Source: Pseudidiomarina indica
Lineage (GTDB): Bacteria > Pseudomonadota > Gammaproteobacteria > Enterobacterales > Alteromonadaceae
Length of the DNA: 64,000 bases
Direction of reading: 5' to 3'
NCBI RefSeq assembly: GCF_900104245.1
Contig: NZ_FMXN01000009.1
Coordinates: 1-64,000 of the forward strand
Shown here piece by piece: positions 8,892-18,667 of this stretch. The notes under the pieces were generated by a model. It worked only from the letters and a program-made list of their open reading frames with translations, ran no database searches and was not told where the DNA came from. Made by a program: the position numbers and the translations under genes. Position 1 is the stretch's first letter. Each line of letters begins with the position of its first letter.

Positions 8892-9329
8892 TTTAAGGAT
8901 CTGGCCTGAGCTATCTCGTACAGTCACGTCAACATGAATGCCTTGGCGTACACTTTGAGTCACCACACAAAAGTCCTCAAATTGGGCCAAGGCGCGCTCT
9001 AACCGGTCGAGCTCTGCAGCTACCTGACCTAAATTCAAATCAACTTTCATGGAGGTAACCCGCAAGCGGCCCTCCACCCGTTCTAAATCCCCTTCCACGG
9101 TTGCCGTGACTTGACCAGGGTCCCCCTTAAACTTACGAATTGCGAACATCAAGCTTGCTGCTAAACAGTTAGCAACGGCTGCGGCAAGCAATTGACTCGG
9201 ACCGGGACCATCTCCATGCCCCACGGGCTCATGCTCATCCGTGATAATTTTGCCAAACTCACCAAAATCAATTTCAAATTTATAGTGATCAATTAACGTG
9301 AGTTTCGCGGCAAATGCTGGTGCGCTCAT
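8880..9329 (-). CDS. OsmC family protein
   Basis: 149 aa when started at ATG 9329, which has a strong AGGAGG seven bases upstream; a longer 169-aa reading lacks such a site. It is an OsmC/Ohr superfamily protein, a group of small cytosolic thiol peroxidases acting on organic hydroperoxides. The two family cysteines are visible in VANCLAASL and in EDFCVVTQSV. The GHGDGPGPSQLLAAAVANC segment is characteristic of the OsmC rather than the Ohr branch. It is transcribed divergently from the malic enzyme gene across 72 bases. The exact substrate cannot be read from sequence. Confidence 0.85.
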   Translation of the reverse strand: MSAPAFAAKLTLIDHYKFEIDFGEFGKIITDEHEPVGHGDGPGPSQLLAAAVANCLAASLMFAIRKFKGDPGQVTATVEGDLERVEGRLRVTSMKVDLNLGQVAAELDRLERALAQFEDFCVVTQSVRQGIHVDVTVRDSSGQILKSPE

Positions 9330-9401
9330 GTATTCCTCCTGATTTTCTGCAATAATGTTCGACTCAACTTCATCATCCGTATCGCGCAAGGAGAATGATT
9401 C

Positions 9402-11081
9402 ATGAAGAATCCGCTGTATATTCCCTATGCAGGCCCTAATTTAATTGAAACGCCCTTACTCAATAAAAGCAGTGCTTTTACCCGAGAGGAACGGGCTGCA
9501 TTTAACTTGATGGGCTTGCTACCTCCTCGGTACGAGACAATTGAAGAGCAAGTGCAACGTTGTTACATGCAATACCAATCCTTCGACTCTGCAATTAATA
9601 AGCACATCTATCTCCGTGCGATACAAGATAACAACGAAACCCTATTCTACCGATTATTGCAAGAGCATCTGGAAGAAATGATGCCCATTATCTACACCCC
9701 GACGGTGGGTGATGCATGTGAGCAGTTCTCGGATATCTATCGCAGTGCACGGGGCTTATTCATCTCCTACGAAGACCGCGAACACATGGACGATATCTTG
9801 CGCAATGCTACGAAGCGGAAGGTGAAGGTCATTGTAGTAACCGATGGTGAACGAATTTTAGGCCTTGGCGATCAGGGCATTGGCGGGATGGGAATTCCAA
9901 TCGGGAAACTCAGTTTATACACTGCCTGTGGTGGTATCAGCCCTGCTTACACCTTACCTGTGTGTTTAGATGTGGGTACCAACAACGAAAAATTACTGAA
10001 TGATCCTATGTATATGGGGTCCCGCCACAAGCGCATTGGGCAAGACGAATACAACGCCTTTATTGAGCAGTTTATGCAAGCCGTCCGCCGCCGCTGGCCT
10101 GAAGCAATGATTCAATTTGAAGATTTTGCACAACCGAATGCGATGCCAATTTTGCAGAAGTATCGCCATGATTACTGCTGTTTTAACGATGATATTCAAG
10201 GCACTGCGGCCGTGACCGTCGGTACTTTACTCGCTGCCTGTCGGAGCATTGATGTGCAGCTAAAAGATCAGAAAGTGGTATTTGTGGGTGCCGGCTCAGC
10301 AGGCTGTGGAATTGCTGAGCAAATCATTCAGCAAATGGTTGCCGAGGGGTTAACTGACGAACAAGCACGCCGCAATATTTTCATGGTGGATCGCTATGGT
10401 TTACTCACCGAAAGGATGGAAGATCTCCGCGATTTCCAACAAGCACTCGCCCAACCGCTCAGCGCAGTTGGTCACTGGCAGCATAGTGGCCCCTACGCAT
10501 CACTATTGGATGTCATGCATTGTGCGCAACCAACCATTTTAATTGGTGTGTCAGGGCAAGCAGGGCTCTTTACCGAACAAGTCATCCAAGCCATGTATCA
10601 ATACACGGCTCGACCGATTATTTTTCCGTTATCGAACCCTTCTCGCCAAATTGAAGCACATCCTAAACAACTGGTCGAGTGGACTGAAGGGAATGCAATC
10701 ATCGCTACGGGGAGCCCCTTTCCGCCTGTCGACTACCAAGGCCAGCACTACCCGATTGCCCAGTGTAACAACAGTTATATTTTCCCTGGCATCGGCTTAG
10801 GCGTTATTGCCGTGAAAGCTCGTTTGATTTCTGATGAAATGCTGATGGCCGCTAGCAATACGTTAGCGGAGCAATCGCCGTTGGCAACGGGAACAGGGCA
10901 GCACTTGTTACCACCTATTCATCAAATAGCTGAGCTCAGTAAAAGCATTGCGTTCCAAGTTGCTAAGGTAGCAATGCAACAGGGGCATGCCTTGGAAATC
11001 AGCGATGAACAGCTGCAACAACGAATTGCCGATAACTTCTGGAAACCTGAATATCGACGCTATAAACGAGTTAGCATTTAA
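9402..11081 (+). CDS. maeA: NAD-dependent malic enzyme
   Basis: 559 aa, close to the about 565 aa of Escherichia coli MaeA (SfcA). It decarboxylates malate oxidatively to pyruvate with NAD, linking the citric acid cycle to pyruvate and acetyl-CoA supply. Visible family marks: [13 protein letters not shown] near residue 97 with the catalytic Tyr, [22 protein letters not shown], the metal-binding FEDFAQPNA and FNDDIQGTA, and the Rossmann motif [15 protein letters not shown] near 290. The start ATG has AAGGAGA upstream. It stands alone between divergent osmC and a co-directional exported protein. Confidence 0.95.
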   Translation: MKNPLYIPYAGPNLIETPLLNKSSAFTREERAAFNLMGLLPPRYETIEEQVQRCYMQYQSFDSAINKHIYLRAIQDNNETLFYRLLQEHLEEMMPIIYTPTVGDACEQFSDIYRSARGLFISYEDREHMDDILRNATKRKVKVIVVTDGERILGLGDQGIGGMGIPIGKLSLYTACGGISPAYTLPVCLDVGTNNEKLLNDPMYMGSRHKRIGQDEYNAFIEQFMQAVRRRWPEAMIQFEDFAQPNAMPILQKYRHDYCCFNDDIQGTAAVTVGTLLAACRSIDVQLKDQKVVFVGAGSAGCGIAEQIIQQMVAEGLTDEQARRNIFMVDRYGLLTERMEDLRDFQQALAQPLSAVGHWQHSGPYASLLDVMHCAQPTILIGVSGQAGLFTEQVIQAMYQYTARPIIFPLSNPSRQIEAHPKQLVEWTEGNAIIATGSPFPPVDYQGQHYPIAQCNNSYIFPGIGLGVIAVKARLISDEMLMAASNTLAEQSPLATGTGQHLLPPIHQIAELSKSIAFQVAKVAMQQGHALEISDEQLQQRIADNFWKPEYRRYKRVSI

Positions 11082-11147
11082 TCACAAACACTGGCGGATT
11101 CGTGCATTTCCTTGTATGTTCTAACAAGAATCACACAAGGAGGTTAT

Positions 11148-12113
11148 ATGCGCTTGATGCTCAGCCTGCTTTTTTTGCTTACTGTCTTGCCTGTTGCCTA
11201 CGGGCAAGACATGAGTCCAGAGCAATCATCAACGGACGATGAACAGGCTGCCCTCGATAAATTTCGTGCAGGCTTAACTCGCACGGTCAATTCAACAGCA
11301 CGCTGGATCGATTCGTTTTTCACCGATAAAATGGATCCTGCCGCTTACAATACCGCATCCGGTAGCCTTCGTTTAACCCCTGAATGGAGCGAGTATGACG
11401 GCCTTCGGGTAGACTCAAGTTTCCGCGCCAAAGTCATTTTCCCGCAAGCTGAGCGAAAATTTTCCGCCATGATTGGGCGAGGCGATTTTGATGACTTTAT
11501 TACCGAAACCCATCATTCACGCCCCTCGGTCATTCACCGTGGACATGCTGATGAAGAGTGGATGATCGGACTTGGCTTTGATCCGCACATCGAAAATAAG
11601 CAGCACCGAGTTTCCTTTGGTGCGGGGTTTCGCGGTGGCCTGAAGTTAGACCCTTATCTACAAGCTCGTTATCGCTACGACATTATCATTTCACCGCGCG
11701 CTGAGTTGTCGACTCAATCCATTGCATTTTGGCGTGATAGCGATGGCTTTGGCGTTTCCCAAACCATGGAACTCGAAGCAGCCCTCTCCGATCGCTGGCT
11801 TTCCAAAAGCTGGGTAAAGGGAACCTTTGCCGAACGTAGCGATGGTTTACGTTGGCAAGCATCACAAAAGTTTTATTACATGTATCATGTTGACCGTGCG
11901 TTGGGCGCTGAATTTTGGTGGTATGGTGAAACCTCGCACGAGGTGCCCATGCAAGATTATGGCTTGCGCGGGCTGCACCGTCAGCGATTTTTGCGCGAAT
12001 GGTTGTTTTTAGAAAGTTGGGTAGGCCTGCATTGGCCGCGTGAAGAGCTCACGGAACAACGGGAACCACGATGGCTGGTCGGCATTGAACTGGAACTCTT
12101 ATTTGGTAGTTAA
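11148..12113 (+). CDS. Exported protein of unknown function, outer-membrane-like
   Basis: 321 aa from ATG 11148, which has an excellent AAGGAGG just upstream; a longer reading from 11112 lacks one. Signal peptide MRLMLSLLFLLTVLPVAYGQ is clear (cleavage after about residue 19). The mature protein is rich in aromatic residues and alternating patterns such as SFGAGFRGGLKLDPYLQARYRYD, which look like amphipathic beta strands, and it ends in a long charged strand region with a final GIELELLFGS. That suggests an outer-membrane beta-barrel or periplasmic protein. I do not recognise a named family. It is followed by ogt 21 bases downstream and may share its transcript. Confidence 0.75.
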   Translation: MRLMLSLLFLLTVLPVAYGQDMSPEQSSTDDEQAALDKFRAGLTRTVNSTARWIDSFFTDKMDPAAYNTASGSLRLTPEWSEYDGLRVDSSFRAKVIFPQAERKFSAMIGRGDFDDFITETHHSRPSVIHRGHADEEWMIGLGFDPHIENKQHRVSFGAGFRGGLKLDPYLQARYRYDIIISPRAELSTQSIAFWRDSDGFGVSQTMELEAALSDRWLSKSWVKGTFAERSDGLRWQASQKFYYMYHVDRALGAEFWWYGETSHEVPMQDYGLRGLHRQRFLREWLFLESWVGLHWPREELTEQREPRWLVGIELELLFGS

Positions 12114-12134
12114 CAGTAGGGAGCACGTTACGCA

Positions 12135-12596
12135 ATGCATCAAGATAGTTTAGCCACCCCATTGGGCCCTCTAACGATTACCAGCAACCAAGGAACTCAT
12201 ATCAACCAGATTTCCTACGCAGCGCCCACTACCTCTGCTTCTTGTGCCCTCACCCAACGTGCAAAACACCAATTACAGGAATACTTTGCGGGCCAACGAA
12301 CCCAGTTTGATCTTCCTTTAGCTCCGCAAGGGACACCATTTCAACAGCAAGTCTGGCAACAGTTACTGCAAGTTCCATATGGGCAGACCGTGAGTTATCA
12401 AGCCATTGCCACAGCAATCGGTCGCCCGAAAGCTTGCCGCGCGGTTGGTGGCGCCAATGGTAACAATCCTTTACCAATTATTATTCCCTGCCATCGAATT
12501 ATTGGCGCGAATGGGACTCTAACAGGTTATACTGGTGGCATTGACAAGAAAGTTTGGCTGCTGACGCACGAAGGTGCTGACTTCGTGCCATTGTAA
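12135..12596 (+). CDS. ogt: Methylated-DNA-[protein]-cysteine S-methyltransferase
   Basis: 153 aa, the single-domain Ogt type without an Ada regulatory half. It repairs O6-alkylguanine (and O4-alkylthymine) by moving the alkyl group irreversibly to its own cysteine. The active-site IPCHRII has Cys119. The helix-turn-helix region [20 protein letters not shown] contains the Arg finger, and [10 protein letters not shown] closes the active site. It follows the unknown exported protein closely, but nothing functional links the two. Confidence 0.95.
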   Translation: MHQDSLATPLGPLTITSNQGTHINQISYAAPTTSASCALTQRAKHQLQEYFAGQRTQFDLPLAPQGTPFQQQVWQQLLQVPYGQTVSYQAIATAIGRPKACRAVGGANGNNPLPIIIPCHRIIGANGTLTGYTGGIDKKVWLLTHEGADFVPL

Positions 12597-12707
12597 AGTT
12601 CAGGAAAAACCGCCGAAAAAACGTTGTGTAACAACGGATTTCAATCTTTACTAACGGTATCTATTGAAGAAAAACAGCCATACGAGAGCTCAAATTAGGA
12701 GGTTCCA

Positions 12708-12962
12708 ATGATTCGAATCGCATTTGCCATTTTGCTGACATTCTGTGCGGTGAATATTTTAACAGCACCTCATGCCCATGCTCAGCAAGGCCAAGTAACG
12801 GCTGAAGAAGCTAAAAAGAAAGCTGCCGAAGCACAAGCAGAGCGTGAAGCATTACGGGAAAAAATGAAGGCAGAAAAAGAAGCCTTACAACAAGAGCGTA
12901 AAGAACAAATCGATGAGCTTAAAGCCAAGTCGAAGAACAAAGACGACAAAATCGATAATTGA
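12708..12962 (+). CDS. Small exported, highly charged coiled-coil protein
   Basis: 84 aa; the ATG has AGGAGG six bases upstream, so the gene is credible despite its size. A signal peptide (MIRIAFAILLTFCAVNIL...HAHA, cut near residue 25) precedes about 58 residues composed almost entirely of Ala, Glu, Lys, Gln and Arg in heptad-like order, such as EAKKKAAEAQAEREALREK. This would form a single long helix or coiled coil in the periplasm. There are no cysteines in the mature part. I recognise no family; similar tiny exported helices occur as periplasmic chaperone-like or spacer proteins, but that is only analogy. Confidence 0.7.
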   Translation: MIRIAFAILLTFCAVNILTAPHAHAQQGQVTAEEAKKKAAEAQAEREALREKMKAEKEALQQERKEQIDELKAKSKNKDDKIDN

Positions 12963-13025
12963 TCGATTCACGCCCACTGAGAGTCTACAGCACTCTATTT
13001 CTTTCCCCGAATCCCCTTGTTTATG

Positions 13026-13048
13026 AGGAGACCCAACAGCGGTCTCCT
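13026..13048 (+). terminator. Hairpin, weak terminator candidate
   Basis: AGGAGACC (13026-13033) and GGTCTCCT (13041-13048) form a perfect 8-bp stem with a 7-base loop, 64 bases after the small exported protein. The following run (TGCTCT) is a poor U-tract, so termination is only a possibility. Confidence 0.4.
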
Positions 13049-13088
13049 TGCTCTGCTGGTAAGCTCTGTTTATGTAAGTCTGAGGGTG

Positions 13089-13094
13089 TATAAT
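13089..13094 (+). promoter_or_regulatory. Consensus -10 box, candidate promoter for the MaoC gene
   Basis: A perfect TATAAT lies about 70 bases upstream of the MaoC-like start. The -35 region at 17 bases (CTGTTT) is weak. No other promoter-like match is better in the spacer after the hairpin at 13026-13048. Confidence 0.35.
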
Positions 13095-13164
13095 AGGCCT
13101 TCAATTATGGTATACATGATTGACGCGATTATTTGATGTGTAATCAACAAAGGAATATGCATTC

Positions 13165-14061
13165 ATGGAATTCGAGCAGCCGGTGACACTACCTAATTTG
13201 CCAGGGATGTTTTTTCGTTCCCTGTTTACCGTTGCGCGAAAAGATCAAACAGAAGTCGAAGCCCAAACGCTTCGTGCTGAATTTACCGCTCCCGCATTCT
13301 CGGTCACACAACTGACCCGATATCACCAAGCCTTTGACGGGTTTGTCAGTGAGGTTCCCCTCACGCTCATGTATTGCCTTGCACAACGCGTGCATCTGGC
13401 ACAAATGTTAGGGGAAGAGTTTCCGTGGCCAGCGCCAGGGCTAGTTCATGTCAGCAATCAGTTGGAGCAACACCAACCAGTACTCGCAGCTGAAGGGTTC
13501 CACATCAAAGCAAGCATTGAGTTGCCCAAACGCGGGCCTAAAGTCTCTCCCCGTCGGCTACGTCCCAAATTTGTGGTGGAGTTTTGGCAACAGGATGAGC
13601 ATGTCGTGACCTGTGTCAGCGAATACCAAGTCATGCCGAAACAGAACGAACGCCCACGCAAAGCGCGAGAGACCAAAACAGCGGAAGCCCCCTGTGAGCC
13701 ATGGCAGAAAGTGAATTTATGGCGATTAGGCAATAAAGTAGCACGGGACTACGCCCGTTTATCAGGCGATTTTAATCCCATCCACTTGCACCCGTTTTTG
13801 TCCCGTTGGTTCGGGTTCGATCAGCCCATTATTCATGGCATGTACATGTCGGCACGGGCGCTGGCTGAAATTGAACGCCATGCGCAGCGCAGTGTAAGCA
13901 ACATCGATGTGACCTTTAAACGGCCAGTACCATTGCCTGCTCAAGTCACACTGTGGCAGCAGTTAGGCGATGGTGAAGACACTGGGCTCTATCAAATTTG
14001 TGGAACGAATGACCAGCTACAGCGGCTGGAAGGGCAATTTCGTTTTACTCATAAAGCATAG
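13165..14061 (+). CDS. MaoC-like hotdog hydratase/dehydratase
   Basis: 298 aa. The C-terminal half holds a MaoC-type hotdog domain with YARLSGDFNPIHLHP (about residues 192-206), the hydratase motif giving the catalytic Asp and His, followed by the FDQPIIHGMYM helix. The N-terminal half is a divergent second hotdog-like segment without the motif, as in two-domain enoyl hydratases. The enzyme probably hydrates or dehydrates acyl-CoA or acyl-ACP thioesters; chain length and pathway are unknown. It stands alone and converges on the acylase gene. Confidence 0.85.
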   Translation: MEFEQPVTLPNLPGMFFRSLFTVARKDQTEVEAQTLRAEFTAPAFSVTQLTRYHQAFDGFVSEVPLTLMYCLAQRVHLAQMLGEEFPWPAPGLVHVSNQLEQHQPVLAAEGFHIKASIELPKRGPKVSPRRLRPKFVVEFWQQDEHVVTCVSEYQVMPKQNERPRKARETKTAEAPCEPWQKVNLWRLGNKVARDYARLSGDFNPIHLHPFLSRWFGFDQPIIHGMYMSARALAEIERHAQRSVSNIDVTFKRPVPLPAQVTLWQQLGDGEDTGLYQICGTNDQLQRLEGQFRFTHKA

Positions 14062-14062
14062 A

Positions 14063-14081
14063 GCGGCCCGGCATGGGCCGC
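14063..14081. terminator. GC-rich hairpin between convergent genes
   Basis: GCGGCCC (14063-14069) and GGGCCGC (14075-14081) form a perfect 7-bp GC stem with a 5-base loop just after the MaoC stop and 20 bases before the acylase stop. It lacks a U-tract on either strand, so its role as a shared terminator is inferred from position. Confidence 0.5.
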
Positions 14082-14101
14082 CACAAGCTTAAGTGTATTC
14101 C

Positions 14102-16633
14102 TTAGCGCAATGACGAACCGGTTAACGTTACCGTTCGTACCGCATTCGCTTCAATGTCTGCTTGGCTGAAATGCAGCGGTCGCAACTGAGGCTCTGCCGA
14201 ATACAATAACGTCTGATCTAAATAATGATCGGAGTTCCGATTCGAGCTTTGTGAATAGCTCAAGAGGCCTTCAGCAACCGGGCCTGCATCGGTAAATTCA
14301 ACGGCAAACATCCAGCTCGATCCATAAGTAACATGATAGCCACCGCCAACTGCACTCAAGTTCGAGCCCGCCAGTTGTGGATAACGATGGCGTGGAATCA
14401 AGGTTCCATCATTGCCCATGTTACTGCTAAAGACGTTGAAGCCTCCTTCAACATTATGGGCCCCGCCCCACGGCAGCTTTTCACCAGACGGTGTACCGTC
14501 CACCAAACTCCGCTCAACAAACTGAACGCTTCCGAGCGTTGCCGCCGGATCTAAACCCGCACTCTCAATACGTTGCTGCGCACGCGCCAGCTGCTGTAAC
14601 ACGGTTTCATTGGCAGCCAAGGTATGCGGTGTCGTGACGGGTTCCGCCGGGTCATAAGGGACTTCCCACTGTGGATTGCGCTGAAACTCCGAAGCAAATT
14701 CACGGAACATCATCGCGCCTTTACTCTGCACATTCATACGGCCGTCCCATTGTGCCAACGCCGCACAGCCAGCAGCAATATCAACCGTGGCGTTATCGGG
14801 CATGGTCACTAGCGCTCCCCCATTGCTTTCGCAGAGTGCCAATAAATCATCCAGCACCGCTTCGGCTAAAAAGTTACGGTTATTGATCAGCCGATCCACC
14901 AGATCTTCACGAGTAAACAGACCATCCACTGAGCCGCCTTCGGCGAGCATTTTTTGCCCCATCCGCGACCGGAGACTTTGCTGATTCCCCACCGGCCCCC
15001 AAAGTGGCGACACCCCGGTAATCGGAGCAGCTGGATTGGTTAACCAGAAACTGTCATTGGAGTTTTGCACAAAGTCGGTGCGTTCCAACTGGGGTGCTTG
15101 CTCAAACGGTACGGTTCCTTGTGGCATAAACAGACGATCATCGCCCGGGAATATCGGTAAGCCCGCCTGTTGGGTCATGCCTTGATAAAGTGGATGTTGC
15201 GCCCACACCGCCAAAGCTTCTGGCAAAATATGCGGCACCGATGAGCCATCCGTAAAGAAGGCGTTGCCCTCGCCATCCACCGCCATGGCATTATTAAACA
15301 CCGTGCCAGTATGTTGCGTGAACGACTGCTTGTAGGAGGCAATATTTTCAGCTTGGTTCATCGCCAACCAGTGGTCGAAAATATCGTAGTTAGGCAGGTT
15401 GGCATCATAGAGCGCGAATGCCACGTTAGTACCGGTAACATCAGTGCCCCATGGCAACGCGCCGGGAACAATAATCAACGGACCAAACTCACTGTAGTAA
15501 CTGGTTTTACGCAACGTCATGTGCGTACCCGGACCCGTTGCAACTTCAATTTCATGAGTTTTAGTGGTCATTGGAACGCTTTCACCGTCTAACAAATAAC
15601 TCGTGCCACTGGCATCTTCAGGGTCGAGTGTAAGGCGGTGAATGGTAAACCGTGACGCCGTTGAAAAGGTATGCGTCCACGCCACGTTCTCGTTAAACCC
15701 TATATTGACCATGCCTGGCATGCCAGACAAGGAGCCACCAACAACTTTGAGGTGGCCAGGTACTTCCACCCCAAATTGCCAGAAGCGTTGGTTACCACTA
15801 AATGGAAAATGTGGGTTAGCAATCAACATGCCTTGCCCAGTGGCGCTTAAATCACGTCCGATAGCCCACCCATTCGAGCCTAACTCGAGCGGGTTCGGGT
15901 CAGGCATCCCTACTGATGTCACATCAAAGTTTAATGCGACGGGTTCCCCTGCTGTGGTCATCACCAACGACTGATTGCTTGGCACGGCTAAGAACAAGGG
16001 GCCGGTAAAGTTAGCAGCGCCGGGCAATAATGCCACACCTTGTGCGTACGTCATGATATCAATGGGCGTGATTTCTTGTACCCACGGCTGACCCGCACAG
16101 GCTGGATCCATGTCCGCTACGTCGGTTACATTGAGGTAGGTGTTGTAGCCCGCAGCATAACCAGTCAGCAATGCTTGCGCTTGCTCACTAATTTGACTGA
16201 AACCCGCTTCGGCATTATCACGAATACCCAACGTTAAGAAGCCAAAGTCGGTCAGCAAGTTTTCAGAATCGCCAGAGCCAGGAATTGCATCCGGCCCAAA
16301 GTAGTACGCCCGTTTGGAGTTAAACTTGACGATTTGGTCGGCCAAAATACACAAATTATCTTGTGCAAACGCATAGCCCACCCCAAAGCCAATGCTTTCT
16401 AAGTTGTCAGCGTTCACATAAGGAACACCGTAATCGGTCCAGGTCACGGTAGCACTGAGTGCCCCATTGGGGGCAAAGGTGACTAATCCAGGCTCCGGTT
16501 GTGGGCCGCCCCCCGAAGGTGGAGGCGTTGCCGGAGCGTCGTCGGAACTACTGCCGCACCCTGCAAGGAGAAAAATGCCCCCAGCGACTAACAAAGGCAC
16601 CATGAACTTTGATTTTTTTATATTATAAGTCAT
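14102..16633 (-). CDS. Penicillin-acylase family Ntn-hydrolase, lipoprotein (possible AHL acylase)
   Basis: 843 aa from ATG 16633, which has AGGTAAG upstream; a longer TTG start is less likely. The N-terminus is a lipoprotein signal with lipobox LLAGC (Cys26), followed by a Ser/Asp/Pro/Gly linker. The body is an S45-type Ntn-hydrolase: GVPYVNADNLESIGFGVGYAFAQDN marks the alpha chain, and LGSNGWAIG carries the self-processing catalytic Ser253, which becomes the N-terminus of the beta chain. Members deacylate penicillins, N-acyl-homoserine lactones or cyclic lipopeptides. Quorum-signal quenching or nutrient scavenging are both possible; the substrate cannot be deduced here. It is a single gene, preceded by a 60-base promoter region before recD's 3' end. 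Confidence 0.88.
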   Translation of the reverse strand: MTYNIKKSKFMVPLLVAGGIFLLAGCGSSSDDAPATPPPSGGGPQPEPGLVTFAPNGALSATVTWTDYGVPYVNADNLESIGFGVGYAFAQDNLCILADQIVKFNSKRAYYFGPDAIPGSGDSENLLTDFGFLTLGIRDNAEAGFSQISEQAQALLTGYAAGYNTYLNVTDVADMDPACAGQPWVQEITPIDIMTYAQGVALLPGAANFTGPLFLAVPSNQSLVMTTAGEPVALNFDVTSVGMPDPNPLELGSNGWAIGRDLSATGQGMLIANPHFPFSGNQRFWQFGVEVPGHLKVVGGSLSGMPGMVNIGFNENVAWTHTFSTASRFTIHRLTLDPEDASGTSYLLDGESVPMTTKTHEIEVATGPGTHMTLRKTSYYSEFGPLIIVPGALPWGTDVTGTNVAFALYDANLPNYDIFDHWLAMNQAENIASYKQSFTQHTGTVFNNAMAVDGEGNAFFTDGSSVPHILPEALAVWAQHPLYQGMTQQAGLPIFPGDDRLFMPQGTVPFEQAPQLERTDFVQNSNDSFWLTNPAAPITGVSPLWGPVGNQQSLRSRMGQKMLAEGGSVDGLFTREDLVDRLINNRNFLAEAVLDDLLALCESNGGALVTMPDNATVDIAAGCAALAQWDGRMNVQSKGAMMFREFASEFQRNPQWEVPYDPAEPVTTPHTLAANETVLQQLARAQQRIESAGLDPAATLGSVQFVERSLVDGTPSGEKLPWGGAHNVEGGFNVFSSNMGNDGTLIPRHRYPQLAGSNLSAVGGGYHVTYGSSWMFAVEFTDAGPVAEGLLSYSQSSNRNSDHYLDQTLLYSAEPQLRPLHFSQADIEANAVRTVTLTGSSLR

Positions 16634-16732
16634 ACGCTTACCTAGTTGTTCTGAATTAATTGAATGTTTCAATAGAAACTTAACAACTTCAGTATGGCGT
16701 GAACCCGAAGGGGCTGCAAGTATAAAAATTAA

Positions 16733-18667
16733 TCAATAGCGCGTCAGGCCACCACTTCGCTCAATGCGGCGTTCTACCGCACTCAACATTAACTTAGGTG
16801 ATGCTGTTACCACCGTCAGCTGCTCTTTAGCTCGTGTGATACCGGTATATAAAAGCTCCTTGGTCAGAATTGGCACATCATGTTGCGGCAGTACCATCAC
16901 CGTATGGTTGAACTCAGACCCCTGCGATTTATGAATGGTCATGGTGAATGCGGTATCTACTTGGGTTAAGCGGCTGGGTAAAATCCAGCGGATACCGCCC
17001 TCGGCGGTAGGAAACGCAACCCGAAGCGGTTCATCAGGACCTCGTTGCAACACCACCCCAATATCACCATTTCGTAGGTTAAGGCTGTAATCGTTTTGCG
17101 TCACCATAACAGCTCGGCCTTGATACCAATTCTGCACGCTGGCTGCGTCGCCGAATAACCAATAGCTAACACGACGGTTAAATTCATGCATGCCCCAATC
17201 ACCCTGACGAATCGCTGTCAGCACTTGGAACTGTTCAAGCTGGTTTAGAATTTGGCCGGCCCAAGCATCGGCCGCCGCCAAATCATGCGCTGGCGGTGGC
17301 TGCTTTAATAACTCCAGATACGGCTGATACCCCTTCTGAATCAGCTGTTGAATGGCATGATCATGAGGCTGACGCACCTGCAACAGCCGAATATTGTCAA
17401 ACTCAGGCTGCTGCGCAGCAATTTCGTCACTGCGGTAAACCCATTCACGTAACCAAGTGAGCCGCTGAGCATTCACTTCATCAGCCAATTTGCCAATGCC
17501 TCGCTCCGCATCGAATCGGCGACTCTCGTGGAACATGGTGGTGTGTTGTAAATAAGGCCAGCGCTGTCCCTCTGCATCAATTTTATCTGCGGGGATAGGC
17601 ACAGAACTGGTGGCGGATAACCATTCGGCTAAGTCAGGGGTATAGTGGCCATGCTCTGCCCCCCAACACAATTGGCCTAGCACGGCGCCCGCTTCGACCG
17701 AAGCCAACTGATCTTTATCCCCCAATAGAATCAGCCGTGCATGTTGGGGAAGTGCCGCTACCACGGCTGCCATCATTTCGATATCGATCATGGACGCTTC
17801 GTCAATAATCACCACGTCCGCGAGTAACGGATTCCGTGCATGGTGACGAAAACCGCGCGAGTTTGGCAATGCCCCTAATAAGCGGTGGAGGGTGGTCGCT
17901 GTGGTCGGAATATCCTGTTTAATCTCATCAATGCCAGGCACGTCACCTAATTCACGCCCAATGGACTCAGCCATGCGAGCCGCCGCTTTCCCCGTTGGGG
18001 CAGCTAATTTAATCCGTAATGGTGCGGCTTGCTCGCGTAATTTTTGTAACGTTGCCAATAACCGAACCACGGTATAGGTTTTCCCCGTACCCGGGCCCCC
18101 TGTGACAATCGTAAACGCACTGCGCATGGCCATGGCGCATGCCATCCGCTGCCAACTCAATTTATCTGAGGCACCAAATAGCTCATCCAACACCGACTTT
18201 AACTGCCGTGTATCCACCTGCGGCTGCCGCGCCATCCGTGCTTCCAGATCCTCAATAATGCACCGCTCATACGTATAATAACGGCGTAAATATAGCCGTT
18301 GTTGCTGCACGACCAAGGGGCTATTGGCTCCCTCTAATGCTGGGCTGTTCGTCAACATCGCAAGGCACGCAGGAAGCGTGGCCAAGTCAGGGAGATGCTG
18401 CAATAACGCATTTGGATGCACACATTGTTGAAGGCTCTCGGCACTGGCAAATTCAGGCGGCAATGCCAAGGTTTGTGCGGGATTCTCATACAACTGTTGC
18501 AAGTCTAAACAGGGATGTCCCAGCCCTAATTGATGACTCACTAACGCAGCTAACACCGCCATTGCTTCATGCCCGGCACCCAATTGGCGTACAAATTGTT
18601 GCGCAAGGCTGTAATCAATCGCTCGGATCCAACCGTGCTGATGCCATAATTGTAGCTGTGCTAACAT
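16733..18667 (-). CDS. recD: Exodeoxyribonuclease V alpha subunit (RecD)
   Basis: 644 aa (Escherichia coli RecD is 608). It is the 5'-3' helicase motor of RecBCD, which resects double-strand breaks and degrades foreign linear DNA until it meets Chi. Superfamily 1B motifs are visible: Walker A GGPGTGKT near residue 190, VVIIDEASMID (motif II), LLGDKDQLASVEAGAVLG (motif III), and FTMTIHKSQGSEF and TGITRAKEQL near the C-terminus. It is the last gene of recC-recB-recD; its ATG overlaps the recB stop by 7 bases (ATGTTAG). Confidence 0.97.
   Translation of the reverse strand: MLAQLQLWHQHGWIRAIDYSLAQQFVRQLGAGHEAMAVLAALVSHQLGLGHPCLDLQQLYENPAQTLALPPEFASAESLQQCVHPNALLQHLPDLATLPACLAMLTNSPALEGANSPLVVQQQRLYLRRYYTYERCIIEDLEARMARQPQVDTRQLKSVLDELFGASDKLSWQRMACAMAMRSAFTIVTGGPGTGKTYTVVRLLATLQKLREQAAPLRIKLAAPTGKAAARMAESIGRELGDVPGIDEIKQDIPTTATTLHRLLGALPNSRGFRHHARNPLLADVVIIDEASMIDIEMMAAVVAALPQHARLILLGDKDQLASVEAGAVLGQLCWGAEHGHYTPDLAEWLSATSSVPIPADKIDAEGQRWPYLQHTTMFHESRRFDAERGIGKLADEVNAQRLTWLREWVYRSDEIAAQQPEFDNIRLLQVRQPHDHAIQQLIQKGYQPYLELLKQPPPAHDLAAADAWAGQILNQLEQFQVLTAIRQGDWGMHEFNRRVSYWLFGDAASVQNWYQGRAVMVTQNDYSLNLRNGDIGVVLQRGPDEPLRVAFPTAEGGIRWILPSRLTQVDTAFTMTIHKSQGSEFNHTVMVLPQHDVPILTKELLYTGITRAKEQLTVVTASPKLMLSAVERRIERSGGLTRY

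Noticed and set aside
12622..12637. Small hairpin CGTTG/CAACG after ogt
   Set aside because: Five-bp stem without a U-tract; too weak to call a terminator.
15311..15974. Several plus-strand open frames across the acylase gene and similar ones opposite recB, recC and ubiD
   Set aside because: They lie antisense to well-supported genes, have no ribosome sites and encode low-complexity, Arg/Pro/Ser-rich peptides typical of shadow frames.
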